From: Bifidobacterium santillanense
GTDB lineage: Bacteria; Actinomycetota; Actinomycetes; Actinomycetales; Bifidobacteriaceae
Assembly (NCBI RefSeq): GCF_018555385.1
Contig: NZ_JAFEJS010000003.1
Coordinates: 62,001-126,000 of the forward strand
DNA length: 64,000 bases
Reading direction: 5' to 3'
Shown: piece by piece, positions 56,091-64,000 of the stretch
Layout of the letters: every line of letters starts with the position of its first letter
How positions within the stretch are numbered: the first letter of the stretch is position 1
Translations under genes and position numbers: made by a program
Notes under the pieces: model-generated
Databases searched by the model: none
What the model saw: only the letters and a program-made list of their open reading frames with translations
Told to the model about the DNA's origin: nothing

Positions 56091-57401
56091 TCAGGCCGCC
56101 TTGCCGACGGCGGCGGACTTGGCTGTGACCGTCGCGGCCTCGTCGACGCGGCCGCCCCTGACCTTGACGAACGTGATGCTCGCCAGCGCCACCACATACA
56201 GCACGGTGAGCACCGGGATGAGCGCGGCGTAGCGGTGCGCCTGATCGGGTGCGTGCGTGACCACGAACGAGGCCAGCTGGTTGCCGGACAGGCCGGCGAA
56301 CGCCCAGGCGCTCAGTGTCAGGCCGTGCGTGGTGGAGACGGTCTTCGTGCCGAAATGCTGGTCGAGCAGCACCGGCAGCGTGGAGAAGCCGCCGCCGTAG
56401 CCGGCGTTGACGAGGAACAGCATGGCCAGGATCGCCCACAGCAGCGCGTTGCCGATGCTGTTGAGGACGATCTGCAGCAGGCACACGGCGATCGACATGA
56501 CGAAGATCACCTGATAGACGCTCTCGCGGCGCTTCAGGTGGTCGGAGAGCGTGGAGAAGCCCACGCGGCCGGCCGCGTTGAACACGGCGTCGACGGCCAG
56601 CACGAGGCCGATGATGCCCGCGATGGCGGTGGCCAGCGCACTCTGGTCGAGCCCCGAGTACCGCGGGAGCGCCTGCAGCACGTCGTGCAGGATGTCCTTC
56701 TCTTGGCTGATCAGGGCCAGACCGCAGGTGATGTTGAGGTAGAACGCGATCCAGATGCCCCAGAACACCGGCTTGGTGAGGATCGTGCGGCGACTGACGT
56801 GCGAGGTGGCCGGGTCGTACGTCCAGCCGGCCGGGCGGCGGATGATCAGGAAGCCGACGAGCATCATCGTCGCGTAGACCGCGGCCAGCACGTAGAACAT
56901 GTTCACGAGGCCGACCGTGCCGATCAGCCACTCCATGACCGGGCTGGCGATGGCCTTGGCCAGACCGAATCCGGCGACCGCTATGCCGGTGGCGAGACCC
57001 TTGTTGTCGGCGAACCAGAGCATCAGGTTCTTGACCGGCGTCAGGTAGCCGACGCCGAGGCCGACGCCCATGATCGCGCCGTAGCAGATGAAGACGCCCG
57101 GCAGGAAGTGCAGTGCGATGCTCGCGCCCGTGCCGGCGAAGCCGACCACGAAGCAGATCATCGACGTGAGCGCGGAGCGCTTGATGTTCCTCTCCACCAT
57201 CGGCCCGGCGAATGCGGCGGACATGCCTAGGAAGAAGATGGCGAGGGAGAACGCCCACTCCACCGAGGACGGGCTGGCGCCGAGCTCGTCGGCGATGAGC
57301 TGCTTGAACACGCTCCAGCAGTAGACGGTGCCGATCGGGATGTGGATCAGCAGCGCGGGAACGATGGCGCTGGTCCAACGGTTGGTGGCAAATCGTGCCA
57401 T
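56091..57401 (-). CDS. OFA-family MFS transporter (oxalate/formate antiporter-like)
   Basis: A 436-residue, 12-helix major facilitator. The signature segment PIGTVYCWSVFKQLIADELG and VGYLTPVKNLMLWFADNKGLATGIA are typical of the OFA subfamily (OxlT relatives). Substrates range over formate, oxalate and other monocarboxylates; bifidobacteria make formate and lactate, so an organic-acid exchange role is plausible but unproven. I chose the ATG at 57401, because a preceding ATG at 57419 lies in the GAAAGGA ribosome-binding site. The stop lies 8 bp from a hairpin array. Confidence 0.88.
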   Translation of the reverse strand: MARFATNRWTSAIVPALLIHIPIGTVYCWSVFKQLIADELGASPSSVEWAFSLAIFFLGMSAAFAGPMVERNIKRSALTSMICFVVGFAGTGASIALHFLPGVFICYGAIMGVGLGVGYLTPVKNLMLWFADNKGLATGIAVAGFGLAKAIASPVMEWLIGTVGLVNMFYVLAAVYATMMLVGFLIIRRPAGWTYDPATSHVSRRTILTKPVFWGIWIAFYLNITCGLALISQEKDILHDVLQALPRYSGLDQSALATAIAGIIGLVLAVDAVFNAAGRVGFSTLSDHLKRRESVYQVIFVMSIAVCLLQIVLNSIGNALLWAILAMLFLVNAGYGGGFSTLPVLLDQHFGTKTVSTTHGLTLSAWAFAGLSGNQLASFVVTHAPDQAHRYAALIPVLTVLYVVALASITFVKVRGGRVDEAATVTAKSAAVGKAA

Positions 57402-57931
57402 GCGGACGGGTCCTTTCATGAACGGACGTACGGGTTATCCGCCGGTCCCCCAAGAGTCCGCCAATCCGCGGCACGACCGGACGCGCATGCGGGGGTCTCT
57501 TCGCGCGCGGATATCGCGCGTTCCCCTCCCCGTTGCGAACATCATCGGTGTGCGTTTCATCGGCGCTGCTGACCCTTGTCGGCGCCGACAAAGAGCACGA
57601 TACCACCGTTGTGTGTCGGCCACGCGCGGCCGTACCGCGGATGCTGCGTGATATTGTTCACATCGTTTTGCGCCTCCGGCGTGTGCGCCTGTACACGTCC
57701 AGCGCATATCCGCGCGCGTCCGCGCACGACGAACGGGCCCCGGTTCGCCGCGTTGTTGGTGGTGCATCGCGGTGAACCGGGGCCCGTCGAGGTCCGCGGC
57801 CGTCCTAAGCAGGAGAAGACGGACGGCCGCAATCAATCAGCCGGAGTCAGAGATGGGCGTATACGGCATCACCTCGCTTTCCGGGCAAAACATGACAAGT
57901 CATCGATTCCTCCTTGGGAATGGGCCGGCGG
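57402..57931. other. 530-bp gap with two strong hairpins, no gene seen
   Basis: ACGGGCCCCGGTTCGCCGCG (57731-57750) pairs with 57766-57785 over 20 bp with one G-T type mismatch. GCGGCCGTCC (57794-57803) pairs with 57819-57828. A perfect short palindrome TTGTCGGCGCCGACAA lies at 57576-57591. The hairpins are downstream of the leftward GH2 gene and are likely its terminators; the palindrome lies upstream of the OFA gene and may be an operator. Confidence 0.55.
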
Positions 57932-60900
57932 TCAGGCGGGCATCCGGGCGTCGCCGCGGACCTCGGTGATCGCCACGACGTTGCCGGGCTCGGACGTGAA
58001 CGTGATCCTGATGCGGGACGTGCGGACCATGTCGAACGCGTAGGTCGTCTCGTCGCCCTTCGACGACATCGACGAGCCGGGCTTGTCGCCGACCGTCGCG
58101 TACACCCAGGCCGCGTCGTTGGTCTGCTCGACCGGGTGCGGCGTCACCGTGAGGTTCGCGACCGGCTTGAACTCGCCGTCCTCGTCGAGGAACTCGACGT
58201 CCACGTGCTCCGGCAGCGCCACGTTCTCGCCGTCGAGGCAGTAGTAGACCGTGAACGAGTTGAGCATGAACGGCGTCTCCTCGCCGTAGCCGAAGCGGTA
58301 CTCCAGCCACGCGGTGTTCGACGGGTCGCCGGTGGTGGACCAGCGGTTCTTGAGGTTGTAGCCCACGCGCGGCGTGTAGGACACGATGCCGTCCATGAGC
58401 AGCGAGGCGTCCTCCTGGGCCTTCGGGTCCGGGTTGGTGTAGGACGCGCGCACCTGCGGGTACACGTCGTTGCGGTAGGAGAACAGGTCGCGGTTCTGCA
58501 CGTACTCGTCGGTGACGCGCACGTGGGCGACGGCCCTGACGTCCAGTCCCTCGACGGCGCCCGAGAGGTCGAACTCGCCGGCCTCGGCGTAGTCGGCGGC
58601 CTCGGCGCGGTCCCACGTGACCTCGCGCTCCTCCTTCGTGCCGTCGGACCAGGTGACGACGACCTGCGGGTTGGTCTCCTGCGGCAGCGGCCTGATGCCG
58701 GTGATCGTCGCCAGCGAGACCTCCTCCACGGAGGCGACCTCGACGACGTGCACGGTCGTGGTCACGTCCAGATCGAAGCGCTCGACGCGGCCCGTGAGCT
58801 CGACGTCGCCGGCCTTGGCGTAGGCGTCGTCGGTCACGACCTCCCAGTCGATCGGCAGCGGCGCGGCGACACCGTGGTCGAACGTGACGGTCGCGGTCGC
58901 GGGCAGCGTCGGGACGACGCCGACCAGCGTGCGCACGTCCGGGACGGATGCCCTGACCGGGGTCTTCGGCTGCGAGCCGGCGGTGACGGTCACGACGGCC
59001 GGGTCGGAGGTCCTCGTGACGCCGCCGTAGGTGACGGACGCGGTGACGTTCGCGGTGCCGGACAGGCGGGCCTCGACCGTGCCCTCGGCGTCCTCGGCGG
59101 AGACTCCCGCCACGGACTCGTCGTCGGAGGCGAACGTCACCTCGGCGTCGTTGAGGGCGATGGCCGCGCCGGTCTCGTCGGTCGCGGAGACGACGAGCGT
59201 GGCGGTGCCGTCCTCGGCGACGGTCGCGCTCGACGGGGTCAGCGTGACGGAGGCGACCGGTGCCGGCGGGACGTCGAGATCCAGCGCGTAGGCGGCGTGC
59301 TGCTGACCGTCCTCCGACGTCACGCGGATGACGTAGGAGCCGAACGGGTACCTGATCGGCGGCACGACGACCGCGCTGGCGTTGTCGGCCGTCTCGACCT
59401 CGATCACCGGGGCCGGGTCGGTGTTGGCGCGGTGCAGCGTGACGCGCTCCTCGCCCTCGGGGAAGGCGACCGGTTGGCCGTCGACGAGCACGGAGGCGAG
59501 ATCGGTGGTGTCGTGGGCGATCGGGGCGTCGGCGTCGGCGGCCGGCTCGGCCACGCGGACGGAGGCGGCGACGTTGAGGTCGTAGCCCTCGAGGGAGCCG
59601 CTGACCTTCACGACGCCGGGCGTACCCCAGGAGGACGCCTCGACGGATTCCCACGTGACCGGCGCGTCATCGGCGCTGCCGTCGTCGAACACGACCATCG
59701 CGCGCTCCGGCAGCGCCGGCTCCTCGCCGGCCTTGACGGCCAGCGAGACCGGGGCGGCCGCGACCGGGTGGGCGACGGTGACGAACGCCTTCACCTTGAG
59801 GCCCGCGGCCTCGCCTTCGACGACGAACGTCGACGTGGCGTGCGGTTCGACGTTCCACGTGACCGGTGCCTCGGCCGTGGTGTTGTCGCTCAGCAGCGCG
59901 GGGACGGTCTCGGGCAGGGCGAGCTCCTCGCCGGCGCGCACGCGCACGGCCACGTCCTTCACCTCGAGCACGTTCGCGTGCTCGGCGTCGGCCAGGGACT
60001 CGGCCACGAACACGGTCACGCCGCCGGGGCGCAGGCCCTTGGCGGTGGCGGTCACCTCGATCGGCTCGCCGGAGCCGTCGGACGCGACGATCGCCAGCAC
60101 CTTGCCGGAGTAGGCGGAATGGACCGGGGACTGCAGCGGCTCGGTGTTCGCCTGGTAGCCGTTGTCGGTGCCGAGCAGACGGCCGTGTTTCACGTGGAAC
60201 ACGATCTCGTCGTTCGCGCGCGGCACGATCACGCCGTTCGCGTCGACCACGTCGGCCTCGATGAAGCTCAGGTCATGGCCGTCGCCGTCGATGACGTGGC
60301 GGTCGGGCTTGAGCTCGATGCCGGCCGGGTCGCCGGCGGTCGCGATGGAGTCGCGGGCCACGACGTTGCCGGCCTTGTCGTAGGCGACGACCTCGATCAC
60401 GCCCGGCTCGAACGGCACCTCCCACTGCAGGGTGAGCTGCTTGGGCTCGTTGCCGTCCTTCTGGTAGCGGTACTCGAACGGCTTGTCCGCGTACTTGTTG
60501 CTCAGGTGGAAGGTGGCCTGGTGCGACTCGAACTCGCGCTTGCCGAGGGAGCGGCCGTTGAGGAACAGTTCGGCGGAGGCGGCGTTCGTGTAGGCCCAGA
60601 CGGCCACGGACTCGCCCTCGTTCCAGTTCCAGTGCGGCAGCAGGTGCACCATCGGGGCGTCGTCCGGATCGGTCCACAGCGCCTTGTAGAGCCACCACGG
60701 GTTCTTCGGGAAGCCGGCGGTGTCGACCATGCCGTAGTAGGAGCGCAACGGTGCGAGCACGGTGCCGTCGGACTCCGGCATCTCCGGCTTGTTCCAGTAG
60801 AAGTTGGAGATGTACGGGGCGGGCTCGCCGATGTAGTCGAAGCCGGTCCACGCGAACTCGCCGACGTTGAACGGCAGGTTCACCAGGCGGTCGAACGCGA

Positions 60901-62560
60901 TGTCGAGCGGGTAGCCGCGGTTCGTGGTGACGTTGTAGTCGGAGATCTCGTAGGTCTTCTCGTTCCACGGGCGGCGGCCCTTGGCGAACGGGTAGTCGCG
61001 GCCGCGCAGCTGCCATTCGTCGGTCAGGATCGTCGGATGCACGTAGTAGCCGCGGCACGGCGTGCAGTTGCCGGACTCGGAGTTGAGGATGACGTCGTCC
61101 GGGTGCTTCTCGTGCACCTGCTCCATCTGGTCGCGGTTGATGTAGGAGTAGCCGCGCACGTCCATCTTCTCGTGGATGCGGTTGCCGATGCCGTCGATGC
61201 CCTTGGACAGGTACGACGCGTCGTTGACGGAGTTCGGGCGGGTCGGGTCGAGCAGGTGGCAGCGGCGGGTGAGGTCCTCGGCGATCGGGATCTCGTGCTC
61301 CTGCCAGGCCACCTCGTTGCCCATGCCCCACATGAACACGCACGGCTCGTTGCGGTCCCTGAGGATCATCGTGGCGAGGTCCTCGGGGTAGTCCTGGGCG
61401 AAGTAGTTGGAGTAGTCGTTCGCGTTCTTCGGCGCGGTCCACATGTCGGTGAGCTCCTCGAGCAGGAGGAAGCCCATGCGGCTGCACTCCTCGGCCCAGA
61501 CCTTCGAGCACGGGTTGTGGGAGGTGCGGATCGCGTTGACGCCCGCGTCCCTGAGGATCTCCAGCTGGCGCACGACGGCGCGGCGGTAGGTGGCGGCGCC
61601 GAGCGCGCCGAGGTCATGGTGCATGCACATGCCCAGCGCGCGCATGTTCACGCCGTTGAGGAACAGGCCGGACTTCGGGTCGAGGGTGATCCAGCGCAGG
61701 CCGAACCTCGTGTCGACCGAGTCGACGACCTCGCCGTCGACGAGCACCTCGGTGCGCAGCGTGTAGCGATACGGGTCGGCCGTGCTCCACAGGTGCGGGT
61801 CGGCGACGGTGAGCGTGCACTCGTAGCGGTTGGCGGCGGTCGCGTCGTCGTAGTGGACGGCGGCCTCGGTCGTGTCCGGGTGGGAGGCCGGGACGGTGAC
61901 CGCGTCGTCGTCGATCGCGGCGACGACGCCGTCGGCGTCGATGACCGACGTGCGGATCGTCGCGGCGACGTCCTGGTCGGTGCCGTTGGCGACGATCGTG
62001 GCGACCTTCACCCGGGCGACGTGCTCCTTGACGTCCTCCTCGAGGGTCGGGGTGGTGATCTCGAGACCGAAGCGGGCCGTGTGCACCGGGTCGGCGACGG
62101 TGAGGGTGACGTTGCGGTACAGGCCGGCGCCGGCGTACCAGCGGGAGCTCGGCTCCTCGTTGACGGTGCGCACGGTCAGGACGTTCTCCTCGCCGAGCTT
62201 CAGTCTGCCGGTCAGGTCGATGCTGAAGGCGGTGTAGCCGTAGTGGTGCTCCCCCACCTTCTCGCCGTTGAGCCAGATCTCCGAGCGGTCCATCGCGCCG
62301 TCGAAGTCGAGCGTGACGTACTTGCCCGCCAGGGATTCGGGCGCGACGAAGGTCTTGCGGTACCAGCCCTCGCCGACCTTGAGGTAGCCGACGGTGGCGC
62401 GGGCGTTGCGCGAGAACCGGCCCTCGACGCCGTAGTCGTGCGGCAGCGCGACCTCGCGCCAGGTGGAGTCGTCGTAGTCGGGGCGCTCGGCGTTGGTCGG
62501 GGTTCCGCGGAAGAAGCGCCAGCCGAGATTGAAGTCGTTGGTGCGGTTGTCAAATGTCAT
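57932..62560 (-). CDS. Very large multidomain beta-galactosidase (GH2) with Ig-like and F5/8C-type modules
   Basis: A 1542-residue protein. Residues 1-600 hold the GH2 core: sugar-binding domain (NLGWRFFRGTPTNAERPDYD), Ig-like domain, and TIM barrel with acid/base E416 in FMWGMGNEVAWQ and probable nucleophile E495 in VILNSESGNCTPCRGYY. A DUF4982-type segment (ALWTDPDDAPMVHLLPHWNW) follows. About four bacterial Ig-like repeats (ATVTFDHGVAAPLPIDWEVV is one) lie near 850-1360. The C-terminal 180 residues look like an F5/8-type-C or CBM32 module. No signal peptide, sortase motif or terminal membrane span is seen, which is odd for such a modular enzyme. The ATG at 62560 has GGAGGT. Confidence 0.9.
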   Translation of the reverse strand: MTFDNRTNDFNLGWRFFRGTPTNAERPDYDDSTWREVALPHDYGVEGRFSRNARATVGYLKVGEGWYRKTFVAPESLAGKYVTLDFDGAMDRSEIWLNGEKVGEHHYGYTAFSIDLTGRLKLGEENVLTVRTVNEEPSSRWYAGAGLYRNVTLTVADPVHTARFGLEITTPTLEEDVKEHVARVKVATIVANGTDQDVAATIRTSVIDADGVVAAIDDDAVTVPASHPDTTEAAVHYDDATAANRYECTLTVADPHLWSTADPYRYTLRTEVLVDGEVVDSVDTRFGLRWITLDPKSGLFLNGVNMRALGMCMHHDLGALGAATYRRAVVRQLEILRDAGVNAIRTSHNPCSKVWAEECSRMGFLLLEELTDMWTAPKNANDYSNYFAQDYPEDLATMILRDRNEPCVFMWGMGNEVAWQEHEIPIAEDLTRRCHLLDPTRPNSVNDASYLSKGIDGIGNRIHEKMDVRGYSYINRDQMEQVHEKHPDDVILNSESGNCTPCRGYYVHPTILTDEWQLRGRDYPFAKGRRPWNEKTYEISDYNVTTNRGYPLDIAFDRLVNLPFNVGEFAWTGFDYIGEPAPYISNFYWNKPEMPESDGTVLAPLRSYYGMVDTAGFPKNPWWLYKALWTDPDDAPMVHLLPHWNWNEGESVAVWAYTNAASAELFLNGRSLGKREFESHQATFHLSNKYADKPFEYRYQKDGNEPKQLTLQWEVPFEPGVIEVVAYDKAGNVVARDSIATAGDPAGIELKPDRHVIDGDGHDLSFIEADVVDANGVIVPRANDEIVFHVKHGRLLGTDNGYQANTEPLQSPVHSAYSGKVLAIVASDGSGEPIEVTATAKGLRPGGVTVFVAESLADAEHANVLEVKDVAVRVRAGEELALPETVPALLSDNTTAEAPVTWNVEPHATSTFVVEGEAAGLKVKAFVTVAHPVAAAPVSLAVKAGEEPALPERAMVVFDDGSADDAPVTWESVEASSWGTPGVVKVSGSLEGYDLNVAASVRVAEPAADADAPIAHDTTDLASVLVDGQPVAFPEGEERVTLHRANTDPAPVIEVETADNASAVVVPPIRYPFGSYVIRVTSEDGQQHAAYALDLDVPPAPVASVTLTPSSATVAEDGTATLVVSATDETGAAIALNDAEVTFASDDESVAGVSAEDAEGTVEARLSGTANVTASVTYGGVTRTSDPAVVTVTAGSQPKTPVRASVPDVRTLVGVVPTLPATATVTFDHGVAAPLPIDWEVVTDDAYAKAGDVELTGRVERFDLDVTTTVHVVEVASVEEVSLATITGIRPLPQETNPQVVVTWSDGTKEEREVTWDRAEAADYAEAGEFDLSGAVEGLDVRAVAHVRVTDEYVQNRDLFSYRNDVYPQVRASYTNPDPKAQEDASLLMDGIVSYTPRVGYNLKNRWSTTGDPSNTAWLEYRFGYGEETPFMLNSFTVYYCLDGENVALPEHVDVEFLDEDGEFKPVANLTVTPHPVEQTNDAAWVYATVGDKPGSSMSSKGDETTYAFDMVRTSRIRITFTSEPGNVVAITEVRGDARMPA
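60186..60201. promoter_or_regulatory. parS-like site far from parB
   Basis: TGTTTCACGTGGAACA differs from the parS consensus at one position and lies inside the GH2 gene, about 50 kb from parB. It encodes VFHVKH in the protein, so coincidence is possible. Confidence 0.45.
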
Positions 62561-62674
62561 CGGTGAGACCTCCAGTGGCTTTTCGATGAATGGTGGTGAC
62601 CGGTTCGCGCTCCTGCGGTGGCGTGCGGTCCGGTGTTGACGAGTGTGTGATTCGTTGACGGAACCCATCATATC

Positions 62675-62690
62675 ATCTCAACGATGAGAT
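62675..62690. promoter_or_regulatory. Operator between the large GH2 gene and the GPH transporter
   Basis: ATCTCAACGATGAGAT is a LacI-type palindrome with the CAACGATG centre, 115 bp before the GH2 start on the divergent side. The arms differ from the operator at 47146, so a different LacI protein is expected. Confidence 0.75.
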
Positions 62691-62745
62691 TGGGATAAAA
62701 CCCTGAAAATCAGCACTCCATAAAGCGGTGTGACGCGCGAGAATC

Positions 62746-62774
62746 TTAACGTTGCGGGGATTTTGCACTATACT
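62746..62774 (+). promoter_or_regulatory. Promoter of the GPH transporter gene
   Basis: TTAACG (62746-62751) and TATACT (62769-62774) are 17 bp apart, 158 bp before the transporter start. CTTAACGTTG at the -35 region could be part of a second operator. Confidence 0.7.
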
Positions 62775-62931
62775 GAGGCTCAACAAGCAATCGGCGTGTC
62801 GAGGGCACGGGAACCGCGCGGAGGCGGCCCGGGCGCATCGACCGCGGCCGGCGACGGCCGAAAAGCAGGAGCAGGCGCGACGGCGTCGGACCGAGGTTGG
62901 TCCGCGTCCGGCCCGCGCGGAAAGGACGACG

Positions 62932-64000
62932 ATGTCGAACGGACGAACGAACGGGACCACGGGAACGGCGGTGACGAGCCCGCTGTCATGGAAGGCGAAG
63001 CTCGGCTACGCCACCTTCTCCCTCTCCTACGTGATGCAGACGATGATCGTGACGTGGCAGATGTTCTACTTCACCACGTTCCTGGGCGTCTCGATGGCCG
63101 TGACGGCCGTCCTCATCGCCACCGGCAAGATCGTCGCCTCGGTGATCGGCCCGGTCTGGGGCTACATCTCCGACCGCATGTACCGCAACGCACTCGGTCG
63201 GCGCTTCGGCCGCCGCCGCTCCATCCTGATCTTCGCGATCCCGGCGAACTTCGTCTTCTACCTGCTGCTGTGGATACCGAACCTGCCGATCCCCGTCTAC
63301 TTCTTCGCGAACCTCCTCTACTGGGCGTTCTTCGCCGGCATCACCACCGTGCAGTACGGCCTGCCGAGCGAGATGACCGAGAACCCGACCCAGCGCGCGC
63401 AGCTCGTCGGCGTCAACCAGATCGCCGGCGCGATCGGCGGCACGTTCCTGTCCGTCCTCAACGTCTACCTCTTCACCCTGTGGGGCAAGGACAACTGGGA
63501 GTCGTACTTCAACATGGCGCTGCTGTACGGCATCATCGGCACCGCCGTGCTCATGCTCGGCTTCCTGTCCATCCAGGAGCGCCCGTTCGACGAGTCGACC
63601 AACGTGTCCGACGCTGACGCGGACGCCGGTCCGGACGGCTCCGGCAGGGTCGGCGCGGGCCGGCGTCTGGTCTCCGTCGTGTGGAACTTCCTGTCGGTGC
63701 TCAAGGTCAGGGAGTTCCGCAACTACCTCGGCCTGTACCTGTCCGAGGAGATGTTCCGCACCGTGCGCGGCACGCTCAACACGTACTTCGTGATCTTCGT
63801 GCTGCTGCTCGACCCGCAGACCGTGTCGCTGGCCACCGGCGTCAACCTGCTGTTCGGCATCGCGTGCGTCGGCTTCTTCATGTGGGTGACCGCGCGCATC
63901 GGCGGCCCCAGGGCCTACCGTCTGGGCGGCGTCGAGGTGATCTGCGTGTTCCTTGCGATGTTCGCGCTGGCGATGAACGCCGGGAACCTGCCGGCCGGCA
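62932..64000 (+). CDS. GPH-family sugar:cation symporter (3'-truncated by the window edge)
   Basis: The first 356 residues of a 12-helix transporter. Helix 1 region reads WKAKLGYATFSLSYVMQTMI, and SDRMYRNALGRRFGRRRSIL is the cytoplasmic loop between helices 2 and 3 with the basic GPH signature. The loop after helix 5 has YGLPSEMTENPTQRAQLVGV. GPH symporters import galactosides, pentosides or hexuronides with Na+ or H+. It diverges from the large GH2 beta-galactosidase and shares its operator region, so the substrate is probably a galactoside. The ATG has GGAAAGGACG upstream. The gene runs off the right end. Confidence 0.9.
   Translation, partial: MSNGRTNGTTGTAVTSPLSWKAKLGYATFSLSYVMQTMIVTWQMFYFTTFLGVSMAVTAVLIATGKIVASVIGPVWGYISDRMYRNALGRRFGRRRSILIFAIPANFVFYLLLWIPNLPIPVYFFANLLYWAFFAGITTVQYGLPSEMTENPTQRAQLVGVNQIAGAIGGTFLSVLNVYLFTLWGKDNWESYFNMALLYGIIGTAVLMLGFLSIQERPFDESTNVSDADADAGPDGSGRVGAGRRLVSVVWNFLSVLKVREFRNYLGLYLSEEMFRTVRGTLNTYFVIFVLLLDPQTVSLATGVNLLFGIACVGFFMWVTARIGGPRAYRLGGVEVICVFLAMFALAMNAGNLPAG

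Noticed and set aside
57914-62566. A 1550-codon open frame on the plus strand opposite the large GH2 gene
   Set aside because: It is an antisense shadow of a GC-rich gene: the product is a monotonous Arg/Val/Asp/Gly mix with no domain, while the minus strand has clear GH2 motifs and a ribosome-binding site.

Overview
This window comes from the replication-origin region of a high-GC actinomycete, almost certainly a Bifidobacterium. The core gene order is the actinobacterial origin block: DUF6049 protein, murJ, pseudokinase, trxB, parB, parA, rsmG, jag, yidC, yidD, rnpA and rpmH, then dnaA, dnaN, recF, a dciA-like gene, gyrB, gyrA and a DUF3566 gene. The flanking load of LacI-type regulators and beta-galactosidases of GH2 and GH42 plus a GH43, with solute-binding proteins and sugar permeases, is typical of bifidobacteria. 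The genus call rests on gene order, domain content and composition, not on a database search.

Layout: 1-5.6 kb is the cell-wall cluster (truncated DUF6049 gene, lipid II flippase MurJ, separate membrane-anchored pseudokinase). 5.6-12.9 kb is the leftward arm (trxB, parBA with parS sites, rsmG, jag, yidC, yidD, rnpA, rpmH). 12.9-15.6 kb holds dnaA and the origin; DnaA boxes lie in three clusters (near 9.5, 13.15 and 15.3 kb). 15.6-24.3 kb is the rightward arm (dnaN to gyrA and a DUF3566 protein). 24.3-33.7 kb is a glycan-utilisation island: an orphan LacI regulator, two decayed glycosidase fragments, two ABC permeases, a GH43 exo-galactanase-like enzyme, a LacI repressor, a solute-binding lipoprotein and a third LacI gene. 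The permease promoter and the binding-protein promoter carry the same paired TGTGACCGGTTACA operators, so they form one regulon. 34.3-38.2 kb has a broken GPH symporter diverging from a GH2 beta-galactosidase. 38.6-46.4 kb is housekeeping (VanZ-RDD protein, glutamate dehydrogenase, tRNA-Ala, tRNA-Ile, YgjP-like metallopeptidase, Dps, CNNM/CBS protein). 47.3-52.2 kb is a second sugar locus (binding protein, GH42, LacI). 52.2-57.4 kb is stress and gas metabolism (carbonic anhydrase, AhpC, an unusual AhpF/TrxB fusion, an OFA-family transporter). 57.9-64 kb is a very large multidomain GH2 enzyme diverging from a GPH-family transporter that runs off the right edge.

The most unusual content is non-coding. 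Several intergenic regions carry regularly spaced palindromes. Two arrays have 51-bp spacing, two have 61-bp spacing and one has 62-bp spacing, each holding position to the base over most units. Stem changes are often compensated and the loops or spacers vary. A further degenerate direct-repeat array has 60-62 bp spacing, close to the period of a subtype I-E CRISPR. Four separate elements share a conserved loop of about 30 nt enclosed by long, near-perfect arms whose sequence differs at every site. Two copies of a roughly 180-bp nested palindrome and one cloverleaf-like fold next to ahpC complete the picture. No cas, transposase or reverse transcriptase gene is present in the window.
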